NCBI GenBank assembly: GCA_013298025.1
Contig: JAAFJE010000009.1
Coordinates: forward strand, 62,001-126,000
Reading direction: 5' to 3'
Origin: Cytophagales bacterium
GTDB lineage: Bacteria; Bacteroidota; Bacteroidia; Cytophagales; Spirosomataceae
Length of the DNA: 64,000 nt
Below the pieces are notes generated by a model, which made no database searches, was not told where the DNA came from, and saw only the letters and a list, made by a program, of their open reading frames with translations. Below, piece by piece: positions 1 to 7,705 of this stretch (within the stretch, counting starts at the first letter, position 1; each line of letters opens with the position of its first letter). A program made the position numbers and the translations under genes.

Positions 1-788
1 TTTTCGATACTCATTTCTGTGCCGTTCCAAACGGCGTAATGATAGCTCGATACGGGGCTATCGTAGCACCATTCGCCTAGGTTGATATAACGGCTGTCGG
101 GTGCAACGACCATATCGAGTAGTAAATGTCTATGACCAAAAATATAAAATTGATGATGGGCTGTTTTTTCAACCTGACGGGCATGGTTGAGTAGCCATTC
201 GTCTTCGCCCTTGTAAACAAGCTCTCTTCGCTGACGTGCGGGGTCTTTTCTGCTACCCGACCACCAATGAGCCAAGGCAATACCTACGTGTGGATGCAGC
301 CAGCCGAAAGCCCACTGGCAAAGCTTATTTTCAAAGATTTTTTTCAATACTTTATAGCCATTATCGCCAGGGCCTAAGCCATCGCCGTGGGCAATGTATA
401 AGTGCTGCTGCTGAGAAGCATCGGCATAGCTTAGTTGATATTGCTGTGGGTCACGATATACTTTTATGCCCATTTCTTTCGTAAAATAATCAAAAATCCA
501 TATATCGTGATTGCCTGTAAATAAGATGATTTCGATACCACTATCAGATAGCTCGGCTAGTTTGCCTAACAAACGCACAAAGCCTTTGGGAACAGCATTT
601 TTGTATTCAAACCAAAAATCAAAGACATCTCCAACCAAAAAGATTACTTGGGCATCGGCTTTGATGGTGTCTAGCCAGCGAAGCATCTTTTTTTCACGGG
701 CTAAACTGGTATCAAAATCAGGATAACCCAAATGAAAATCGGAGGCAAAGTAGATTTTTTTATTAACTTGTAAGTGAATAGGAATCAT
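1..788 (-). CDS. lpxH: UDP-2,3-diacylglucosamine diphosphatase (LpxH-like), 3' end cut by window edge
   Basis: Reading the minus strand from the ATG at 788 gives about 262 codons with no stop before the window edge, so the C-terminus is missing. The protein is a calcineurin-like metallophosphoesterase. Metal-binding motifs come in the family order: SDFHLG near residue 17, GDVFDFWFE near 53, GNHD near 93, AHGDG near 134 and GHRH near 215. The FDFWFE block is typical of LpxH enzymes, which remove UMP from UDP-2,3-diacylglucosamine to give lipid X in lipid A synthesis at the cytoplasmic membrane surface. It lies downstream of ftsH on the same strand but behind a strong terminator only about 40 bases before its start. 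Other phosphoesterases remain possible but are less likely. Confidence 0.9.
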   Translation of the reverse strand, partial: MIPIHLQVNKKIYFASDFHLGYPDFDTSLAREKKMLRWLDTIKADAQVIFLVGDVFDFWFEYKNAVPKGFVRLLGKLAELSDSGIEIILFTGNHDIWIFDYFTKEMGIKVYRDPQQYQLSYADASQQQHLYIAHGDGLGPGDNGYKVLKKIFENKLCQWAFGWLHPHVGIALAHWWSGSRKDPARQRRELVYKGEDEWLLNHARQVEKTAHHQFYIFGHRHLLLDMVVAPDSRYINLGEWCYDSPVSSYHYAVWNGTEMSIE

Positions 789-831
789 TGATTTGATGAT
801 AAAATGAACAATCTTTCGTACAAATAAACAA

Positions 832-864
832 AAAGCCCTTTATCTATACCAGACAAAGGGCTTT
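832..864 (-). terminator. Rho-independent terminator after ftsH
   Basis: A perfect 10-bp inverted repeat (AAAGCCCTTT at 832-841 and AAAGGGCTTT at 855-864, 13-base loop) lies just past the ftsH stop. Read on the minus strand it runs into a short T-rich stretch. Confidence 0.8.
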
Positions 865-897
865 AATTTTATGTAATCCTATCGAAAAGCTATGGCA

Positions 898-2952
898 TTA
901 GGCTTCTGTTGAAGTAGAAGCCTCGCTGTCGGCTTGTGCCGCTTCTGCTTCTTCTTGTATTTTCTTTTCTTTTTGTTCTTCGCCTCTGATAAACTCTTGG
1001 TAGGTGGTTAGCTGTGCATACGGACGAGAACCTACTAATCGTTCTAAATCGTTTTGGAACAAGACTTCTTTTTGCAATAATTCTTGGGCTAAAATCTCTA
1101 ACTTATCTTGTTTCGCAATCAACAAATCTTTGGTACGTTGATAAGCTTCTTGGATAAGTTTACGTACTTCTTCGTCGATTTCTCTGGCTGTTGTTTCTGA
1201 ATACGGTTTACTAAAATTGTATTCAGAACCCTTAGAATCATAGTAAGAAATATTGCCTAGGCGGTCGTTCATACCGTAGATTGTCACCATGCTGTACGCC
1301 AACTTCGTGATACGCTCTAGGTCGTTTTGTGCTCCTGTCGAGATTTTTCCGAAAATAATATCCTCGGCTGCTCGTCCACCTAGCGTAACGCACATTTCGT
1401 CGATAAGCTGTTCGGTGCGGTACAAGAATTGTTCTTTAGGCAAATACTGTGCATAGCCCAACGCTGCTACGCCACGAGGTACGATGGTTACTTTTACCAA
1501 AGGATTGGCGTGTTCTAAGAACCAGCCTGCAATAGCGTGACCTGCTTCGTGGTATGCTACAATTTTCTTTTCTTCTGGCGAAATCAGCTTGTTTTTCTTT
1601 TCCAAACCACCAATCACCCTATCCATTGCCTCTTGGAAGTCTTTCATATCAACCGCCGTTTTGCCTCTGCGTGCGGCAATCAAAGCAGCCTCATTGCACA
1701 CGTTGGCAATTTCGGCACCAGCAAAACCTGGTGTTTGAGCCGAAAGTTCTTTCGGGTCAACGTCGGCCGATAATTTCAACGGTTTTAAATGTACTTTGAA
1801 AATCGCCTCACGCCCTACAATATCAGGTTTGTCAACCGAAATTTGGCGGTCGAAACGACCCGGACGCAACAAAGCCGAATCTAGTACATCAGGGCGGTTG
1901 GTTGCAGCCATGATAATAATACCTGAGTCAGTGGCAAAACCATCCATTTCAACCAACAACGAGTTGAGGGTATTTTCACGCTCATCGTTTGCACCAGGCA
2001 TTGCACCACGGCCACGAGAACGACCCACAGCGTCGATTTCGTCGATGAAAATGATACATGGTGCTTTTTCTTTGGCTTGCTTAAACAAATCACGTACACG
2101 AGCCGCACCCACACCCACAAACATCTCAACAAAGTCGGAACCCGATAGGGAGAAGAACGGTACACCTGCTTCTCCAGCTACAGCTTTAGCCAAGAGGGTT
2201 TTCCCTGTTCCGGGAGGGCCTACCAACAACGCACCTTTCGGGATTTTACCCCCCAAGTCGGTGAATTTTTTGGGGTTTTTCAGAAACTCAACAATCTCTT
2301 GAATTTCTTCTTTTGCCTCATCCAAGCCAGCCACGTCGTTGAACGTAATTTTCACTTTTGCTTCGCCCTCAAAAAGCGTAGCACGAGAACGCCCAATATT
2401 GAAGATTTGTCCGCCTGGGCCACCAGCACCTCCCATACGGAAGAACATAAAATACACCCCAATAAACATCAAAATCAAGAAGCCTGGGCCCATCAAAAAC
2501 TCAAACAAGCCCGTGCGTTCGTCGGAAGTAGCATGAATGCGTTGTTCACGAGGGATATTTTTTTGCAGTTCGTTCAGTTCTGTTTCAAAAGCAAAAGAAG
2601 AGTTGATTTTCATCTCAAAATGAGGGCCAGAGCCTTGTCCCATGACACTTTGCTGTTCAGAAAGCTCGGCTTTGTAGTTGGGGAGGGCTTCTTTTTTGAG
2701 TGTAATCTCAACAAGATCTTTGTTTTTAATAATGGTTAGTTTTGAAATCTCTTTTTTGAGCACCATCTCTTCAAATTGAAGAGGCTCAATTTCTTTCAGC
2801 ACACGTGTTTTACTGAGGAAATAGATGCTAACCAGAGCAATAATTAAAGCCACCACTAGCCAGCCTTGAAAGCCACCATTGGGTACACTGGGGCGGCGAG
2901 ACGGTTTTTGGAAATCGTGCTGTCTGTTATCTCCGCTGTTGTTTTCTGCCAT
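898..2952 (-). CDS. ftsH: ATP-dependent zinc metalloprotease FtsH
   Basis: This is a 684-residue membrane-anchored AAA+ protease that degrades misfolded membrane proteins and some regulators. Two membrane segments (about 29-46 and 151-171) flank a periplasmic region. The AAA module has Walker A GPPGTGKT at 245-252, Walker B IFIDEID at 301-307 and the second region of homology with RPGRFDR near 363-369. The zinc protease motif HEAGH is at 468-472, and a downstream aspartate near 544 is the likely third ligand. Length and order are normal for the family. The C-terminus is rich in Glu, Ala and Ser. It follows rsfS on the same strand with a 229-base gap in which no other gene was seen. Confidence 0.97.
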   Translation of the reverse strand: MAENNSGDNRQHDFQKPSRRPSVPNGGFQGWLVVALIIALVSIYFLSKTRVLKEIEPLQFEEMVLKKEISKLTIIKNKDLVEITLKKEALPNYKAELSEQQSVMGQGSGPHFEMKINSSFAFETELNELQKNIPREQRIHATSDERTGLFEFLMGPGFLILMFIGVYFMFFRMGGAGGPGGQIFNIGRSRATLFEGEAKVKITFNDVAGLDEAKEEIQEIVEFLKNPKKFTDLGGKIPKGALLVGPPGTGKTLLAKAVAGEAGVPFFSLSGSDFVEMFVGVGAARVRDLFKQAKEKAPCIIFIDEIDAVGRSRGRGAMPGANDERENTLNSLLVEMDGFATDSGIIIMAATNRPDVLDSALLRPGRFDRQISVDKPDIVGREAIFKVHLKPLKLSADVDPKELSAQTPGFAGAEIANVCNEAALIAARRGKTAVDMKDFQEAMDRVIGGLEKKNKLISPEEKKIVAYHEAGHAIAGWFLEHANPLVKVTIVPRGVAALGYAQYLPKEQFLYRTEQLIDEMCVTLGGRAAEDIIFGKISTGAQNDLERITKLAYSMVTIYGMNDRLGNISYYDSKGSEYNFSKPYSETTAREIDEEVRKLIQEAYQRTKDLLIAKQDKLEILAQELLQKEVLFQNDLERLVGSRPYAQLTTYQEFIRGEEQKEKKIQEEAEAAQADSEASTSTEA

Positions 2953-3181
2953 TGTTTTTTAAATTACACTTTAAATTCTTGAATGCGAATCCAGCTATTG
3001 AATTGTGCAAATTGCTTTTAAGGAGGTACAGAATTTTTGCCACTTAAAAACAGGTTCGGAGTAGGTCAATAGCTGAATGTTGTCTTTTTCTTTATCCAAC
3101 ATCTTTTATAACTAGATTGTTTCTCGATGCTACAAATCATGAATAAAGGCGAAATGATTTTATGAGAGGTTGTAAAAATGC

Positions 3182-3568
3182 TTAAACGGTGTCTTCGTCA
3201 AAATAAGAAAAAGTGGCATCGCCCCATAATTCTTCTAATTTATAAAATGACCTTCTATCTTTCTTGAAAATATGTACTACTACATCGTAATAATCTAACA
3301 AAATCCACTCTCGGTTGCTTTTGCCTTCTACGCTACTCGGATTGAGGCGGCTTGCTTCCCAAATTTCTTTATCTACAGAATCGGCTATGGCATCTATTTG
3401 GGTATCTGATGTTCCTGAACAAACGACAAAGAAATCGGTAAACGCATTTTTCACGCCTCGCAAATCCATCACTACAATGTCTAATGCTTTCTTTTCTTGC
3501 ATTCCTTTGACTACTAAACGACTAAGTTCCTCTGAACTTATTTCTTTTTCTGCTTTAATTTCTACCAT
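3182..3568 (-). CDS. rsfS: Ribosome silencing factor RsfS (Iojap family)
   Basis: RsfS proteins bind ribosomal protein L14 and block joining of the subunits when nutrients are low. The product is 128 residues from the ATG at 3568. The open frame extends 18 codons further upstream, but those codons do not look like the family, so the internal ATG is preferred. Family blocks are visible: DIVVMDLR, TDFFVVCSGTSDTQ, EGKSNREWILLDY and a VHIF segment near the C-terminus. It is divergent from birA, with a 143-base shared intergenic region. Confidence 0.93.
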   Translation of the reverse strand: MVEIKAEKEISSEELSRLVVKGMQEKKALDIVVMDLRGVKNAFTDFFVVCSGTSDTQIDAIADSVDKEIWEASRLNPSSVEGKSNREWILLDYYDVVVHIFKKDRRSFYKLEELWGDATFSYFDEDTV

Positions 3569-3609
3569 GCTTAATGCGAATATGTTGTTCTCTTGTGGGC
3601 TGTGCCTTG

Positions 3610-3617
3610 TATATTTG
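3610..3617 (+). promoter_or_regulatory. Possible -7 box for birA
   Basis: TATATTTG matches the Bacteroidota -7 consensus TAnnTTTG and lies about 95 bases before the birA start. A TTG occurs 22 bases upstream, slightly further than the usual spacing. This is sequence matching only. Confidence 0.35.
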
Positions 3618-3711
3618 TGCAATAATAAATACGCAGAGGCTGATATTTTCTAAAAGAATTGGCTGTTTCCTCGGAATATTACTATTTAAAACCTAAAATT
3701 ACAAAATAACC

Positions 3712-4479
3712 TTGTACAAAATTCAACCCAACACTTTATTTACTGGCAAAAATATTAAATATCTGCCAACTTGTCATTCTACTAACGACATTGCGGCTGA
3801 AATGATTCAATCAAATCAGGCTTTTGAGGGAACTATTGTAATTACCGACCACCAAACGGCAGGTCGAGGGCAGCGAGGTAATACATGGGAGGCTTCTGTA
3901 GGGCAAAACCTTACTTTTTCGCTGATTCTTAGGCCTTCTTTCCTCAAAGCAAGTGAGCAATTTCAACTCAACGTGGCTGTTTCTTTGGGTGTTCATGCGT
4001 TTTTAAATGCTTTTGTTGCCGATGGTTTGAAAATAAAATGGTCGAATGATATTTATCATTACGATAAAAAAATAGGTGGTATGCTTATTGAAAATACGTT
4101 GCAAGGATACCACATTGGCTACTCGGTGGTGGGCATTGGGCTGAATATCAACCAAACCGACTTTGGTGTTCCAACGGCATCGTCGTTGCGTAATATTACC
4201 CAACAATCGTCAGCGTATGACCTCTCGGCGATGCTTAGGGCTTTGGCGGAACAAATAGAAAAATATTACTTGCTCCTCAAACAAGGGCAATACGACAGGC
4301 TAAAGCACTTGTATTTGAGCGTATTGTATCGTTACCAAGAATGGCATTATTTCAAAAAAAATGATACCGTTTTTCTCGGACAAATCATTGGAATTGATAC
4401 TTACGGAAAACTTGCTATTGAAACGGAAGAAGCCGAAATTCAGTATTTCGATTTCAAAGAAGTTGCTTTCGTGATTTAA
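3712..4479 (+). CDS. birA: Biotin--[acetyl-CoA-carboxylase] ligase
   Basis: The 255-residue protein activates biotin with ATP and attaches it to the carboxyl carrier protein of acetyl-CoA carboxylase. It has the biotin-adenylate loop GRGQRGNTW at 51-59, then KWSNDI, KIGGMLIE and GIGLNIN in the family order, and a small C-terminal domain. There is no N-terminal DNA-binding domain, so it is a monofunctional ligase and not an E. coli-type repressor. The start is TTG. An in-frame stop lies five codons upstream, and the first internal ATG (residue 31) would remove part of the fold, so TTG is the best choice. It converges on the aminotransferase gene with only 2 bases between stop codons. Confidence 0.94.
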   Translation: MYKIQPNTLFTGKNIKYLPTCHSTNDIAAEMIQSNQAFEGTIVITDHQTAGRGQRGNTWEASVGQNLTFSLILRPSFLKASEQFQLNVAVSLGVHAFLNAFVADGLKIKWSNDIYHYDKKIGGMLIENTLQGYHIGYSVVGIGLNINQTDFGVPTASSLRNITQQSSAYDLSAMLRALAEQIEKYYLLLKQGQYDRLKHLYLSVLYRYQEWHYFKKNDTVFLGQIIGIDTYGKLAIETEEAEIQYFDFKEVAFVI

Positions 4480-4481
4480 AC

Positions 4482-5576
4482 TTACAACATAAAAGTATTG
4501 ATACATTCGATGATGTAAGCCACGGCTGTATCTGATAATTCGGGATGAATAGGCAGGCTAATAATTTCCTGATAAAGTAAGATGGTATGAGGCAAATTGA
4601 GCTGGCGGTAGGAGGCATAAGCTTCTTGCTGATGCGGAGGAATAGCATAATGCAAGCTCGTTTCAATGCCTTTGGCTGCCAAATATGCCCGTAGTTGGGT
4701 TCTGGCAGTGCAACGAATGACAAACTGGTGCCAAGCGTCCTGCCATAAAGTATTGGTTGGCGGAAGCATAACCTGCGGATGCCGAATACCTTGGCAATAA
4801 GCATGAGCAATGGCTCTTCGGCGTTGGTTCATGGCATCGAGGTCTTGTAATTTGAGGTATAAAAAAGCAGCTTGTAGCTCGTCCATGCGGCTATTAATGC
4901 CTTGATACATATAGGTTTGCTTGTCGATACTCCCATAATTTCGGAGACTTTTTATGGTATGGGCTAGGATTGTGTTGTTGGTCGTAATACACCCTGCATC
5001 GCCCAATGCACCCAAATTTTTGGTCGGATAAAAACTAAAACCTGCTGCTTCGCCCAAACTTCCTGCTTTGTTGCCTTGGTATTCGCTGCCGTGTGCTTGA
5101 GCCGCATCTTCCAGAACGAGCAATTGGTATTGATTCGCCAAGGCGTGTATGTCGTGCATGGCGGCACATTTGCCATAGAGATGTGTGACCAAAATAGCCT
5201 TGGTTTTCGCTGTAATCACTCGCTCAATACTAGCAACATCGGTTAAGTAATTGCTTAAAGAGGGTTCTGCCAAAACTGGAATATGTCCTGCCCTAGAAAT
5301 TGCCAGTAAACCTGCGATAAAGGTATTGGCAGGAACAATAATTTCGCTGTTGGGAGGGAGTTGCAAAGATTTGATTATCAAATACAAAGCGTCGAGCCCA
5401 CTGCCTACACCAATGCAGTGTTGTACGCCACAATAATTGGCAAAAGCTTCCTCAAATTGAGTCAATGACCTACCTAAAATGAATTGTCCTTCTTGTAGCT
5501 TTTGGCTAAAAACGCTTTGAAGCTGTGTTTCATACCGACGATTGATGTCGGCTAAAGGTAGAAAGGGGATGTGCAT
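4482..5576 (-). CDS. DegT/DnrJ/EryC1/StrS-family PLP sugar aminotransferase
   Basis: These enzymes transfer an amino group to keto-sugar nucleotides used for surface polysaccharides. From the ATG at 5576 the product is 364 residues. A longer frame would start at 5654 and run into the upstream gene, so the shorter start is preferred. The PLP lysine is K186 in the block FYPTKNLGALGD, and the PLP-contacting EDAAQ motif is at 156-160. The sequence resembles the FdtB/QdtB group acting on dTDP-3-keto-6-deoxyhexoses, but no sugar-nucleotide genes lie nearby, so the substrate is not assigned. It sits 52 bases downstream of the Septu-like pair on the same strand and may be read through from it, although the functions appear unrelated. 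Confidence 0.88.
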   Translation of the reverse strand: MHIPFLPLADINRRYETQLQSVFSQKLQEGQFILGRSLTQFEEAFANYCGVQHCIGVGSGLDALYLIIKSLQLPPNSEIIVPANTFIAGLLAISRAGHIPVLAEPSLSNYLTDVASIERVITAKTKAILVTHLYGKCAAMHDIHALANQYQLLVLEDAAQAHGSEYQGNKAGSLGEAAGFSFYPTKNLGALGDAGCITTNNTILAHTIKSLRNYGSIDKQTYMYQGINSRMDELQAAFLYLKLQDLDAMNQRRRAIAHAYCQGIRHPQVMLPPTNTLWQDAWHQFVIRCTARTQLRAYLAAKGIETSLHYAIPPHQQEAYASYRQLNLPHTILLYQEIISLPIHPELSDTAVAYIIECINTFML

Positions 5577-5628
5577 AGGGGTATAAGCAAGGGTGTAAAG
5601 GGGTGTATAAAAGATTGTAAGAGATACA

Positions 5629-6312
5629 TTAATTGATACCAATTTTACTTCCAATATAACTTAATAAAAACTGCCTAAAAGGATAACTCCTGTTCTGTAA
5701 AATTCTATTGTATTGATTTTGCCAAAAAGCTCTTTTTTGATGGGGTGGCAGGTGTATGAAGATGGCATTTATCCCGTCTAGCACCTCTTTGGCTCGGGTT
5801 TCTTTTAAGCGACTATGATTTAAGTTAAGAATTTCGATAAAAGCCTCCACTTGTTTTTTGGTTTGTTCATCCAAGTTGGGTTTAGCAAATACACTGCCAT
5901 CTGCATAAGCACCAAAATAACTATTGGTTTTGGTTGTGCTCGCATCGACATTTCTATAAAAAATGATAGGACTTATAAGGCTGCTAAGTCTTTGTTTGTC
6001 GCAATGAACTTTGCCTTCACTATCTTTCATTTGAGTTTTACAAACTACGACCAAATTATAATAATTCGTTGACAGGTTTACATTGTGTTCTTTGGGTGTA
6101 ACATGTTCAATGGAAGCGTTTTCAATAGGAATAACCTGCTGACAGTAAGCACATAATCCATGTTGTTCATTGAGTAAAAAACGTTTAGCAAGCCTTAGAT
6201 TTGTTAAAGCGTCGTAATCTTTCTTGTAGTCAAAAGATCTTATTCCATCGGCTTTTGTAAACCATCTATCCCAATCTTGGGGTGGCGTAGGATATTTTTC
6301 TATGTATTGCAT
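5629..6312 (-). CDS. ptuB: HNH nuclease of a Septu-like defence pair (PtuB-like, TIGR02646-type)
   Basis: The 227-residue protein carries a zinc-stabilised HNH core. CAYC at 54-57 is followed by IEHVTPK (His70), NLVVVC (Asn86, Cys91) and HCDKQ (Cys104). This pattern matches the HNH proteins found with Septu PtuA and with some retron effectors. The C-terminal half is helical and ends with a FWQNQYNRILQNR segment. It starts 9 bases after the ATPase gene stops, so the two are one operon. In Septu systems the HNH protein is the nuclease effector and the ATPase controls it. No reverse transcriptase or retron RNA was seen next to it, which argues against a retron. Function in phage defence is inferred from family and pairing. 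Confidence 0.82.
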   Translation of the reverse strand: MQYIEKYPTPPQDWDRWFTKADGIRSFDYKKDYDALTNLRLAKRFLLNEQHGLCAYCQQVIPIENASIEHVTPKEHNVNLSTNYYNLVVVCKTQMKDSEGKVHCDKQRLSSLISPIIFYRNVDASTTKTNSYFGAYADGSVFAKPNLDEQTKKQVEAFIEILNLNHSRLKETRAKEVLDGINAIFIHLPPHQKRAFWQNQYNRILQNRSYPFRQFLLSYIGSKIGIN

Positions 6313-6321
6313 GGTGCTTAC

Positions 6322-7611
6322 TTATAGTTGATTCATTGATTTCTGCCATTCTAAAAGTGCAATAGCTTTACTAATTTCAAAATCTTCAAAGCCTAAAAGT
6401 TGCGTAAGTTCGTTAAGTAAAATCTCAGCTTCCTCAAATTGATTTTCATCAATCAAGCGAAACAGTTGGTTTAATTTATTTTGCGTAGGAATGTGTCTGT
6501 CATAAGCACCCAGTACATTTCTTAGCACACTATTGACTTGCTTTCCGAAAAACTCAGATTCATATTTTTGTACTTGGTTATTATCAATCAAGTAGAGTAT
6601 GCCATGTTGGAAATTGGCGACTACCGTTGGGCTATGCGTTGTGATGAAAAACTGTACCTTTGGAAAAAGCTTTTGAATCATCTCAATTGCTTTTGCCTGC
6701 CATTTAGGATGAAGGTGTAAATCAATTTCATCTATTGTCACGACACCAGTAATATTGTTGGAAATTTCATCCAAAGAAAGCCAAGGATTCAGTTGTGAGG
6801 CTCTCCATACCAAGTCGATAATCAAGTAAAGAAGATTTCTAAAGCCATCAGAGTAGTAATTCAGTGGCAAGTCATGTTCTTCATCAAAATAGATAAAAAC
6901 CTCATTGTTAAAATAAGGGTCTTGATAAATTTTTAGAGGAAAATCTTCGGGTAAATCTAAAAATAAAATTAAAGTTTTTTTAATGGCTTCTTCCACATTT
7001 TCTAAAACAAAGTCAGTTTTGCCACCAATGTCTTTAATTTGTAAAGTTGCTCTTCTTGTGACAGCATTTCCTAGCCATTCTTTTAGAACCGTCTTGATAG
7101 CGTTTTCTTCAAGACATTGCAAATATCCATTTCTTCTTCCAAAAGCTGCATCATACGTTTGTTTGGTGGATTGTCGAGCATCTTTGAATAATCTTTGTGT
7201 AGAATAATAGGCAATCAGTGGGGCAATATCCTGATTATTAGTTGTTTCAAAAGCTTGGAAGAATTTTTTTCCATATTCTTTTATAGCGTCTATGTCTTTG
7301 TTGTCGTTGCTTTTGGTATCACGGTTTTTAGTGCGTGACCAACTTTTTTTCAACAGACTTGAGTTGGCAACAATAGTGGTGGACAATGCCCTTTTGCCCT
7401 TTGTAATTTTTATTTCATCAAATTCAATCACTCGGTGCATTTTTTGAGGTTGTGAGGAAAAGAAGCCTCCTAGAGCAACATTGATAGCTTCTAAGAGGCT
7501 TGTTTTACCACTGCCATTTCCTCCAACAAAAAGGTTTACACCACTCGAAAACGAAACGCTGATGTCATCAAAATTTTTGAAATTTGTTATGCCAAGCTCA
7601 TCAATTCTCAT
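6322..7611 (-). CDS. ptuA: AAA/ABC-type ATPase of a Septu-like defence pair (PtuA-like)
   Basis: The 429-residue SMC/ABC-like ATPase starts with the typical 'IT NFKNF' strand. Walker A GGNGSGKT is at 30-37, a signature-like segment YSDGFRN at 253-259, Walker B VVTIDEID at 290-297 with the following LHLHP, and the switch histidine in TTHSP near 326. The signature departs from the classical LSGGQ, as is common in OLD/PtuA/RecF-like defence ATPases. A helical insert lies between the ATP-binding halves. No TOPRIM domain follows, which argues against an OLD nuclease. It is the first gene of the pair with the HNH nuclease. The 94 bases upstream hold no gene and no clear promoter consensus. Confidence 0.83.
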   Translation of the reverse strand: MRIDELGITNFKNFDDISVSFSSGVNLFVGGNGSGKTSLLEAINVALGGFFSSQPQKMHRVIEFDEIKITKGKRALSTTIVANSSLLKKSWSRTKNRDTKSNDNKDIDAIKEYGKKFFQAFETTNNQDIAPLIAYYSTQRLFKDARQSTKQTYDAAFGRRNGYLQCLEENAIKTVLKEWLGNAVTRRATLQIKDIGGKTDFVLENVEEAIKKTLILFLDLPEDFPLKIYQDPYFNNEVFIYFDEEHDLPLNYYSDGFRNLLYLIIDLVWRASQLNPWLSLDEISNNITGVVTIDEIDLHLHPKWQAKAIEMIQKLFPKVQFFITTHSPTVVANFQHGILYLIDNNQVQKYESEFFGKQVNSVLRNVLGAYDRHIPTQNKLNQLFRLIDENQFEEAEILLNELTQLLGFEDFEISKAIALLEWQKSMNQL

Positions 7612-7705
7612 TTGTCATCATTTAATTAGGAACTCAATTTTTTATAAATATAAGCGAAACCTTGATGATTATTGCTTTTGTAACATGAGTTTTCGTTTCA
7701 GCCTG

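Noticed and set aside
5629-7611. Retron with ATPase and HNH effectors
   Set aside because: No reverse transcriptase gene is present on either side.
6322-7611. OLD-family nuclease
   Set aside because: No TOPRIM domain follows the ATPase core, and an HNH gene follows instead.
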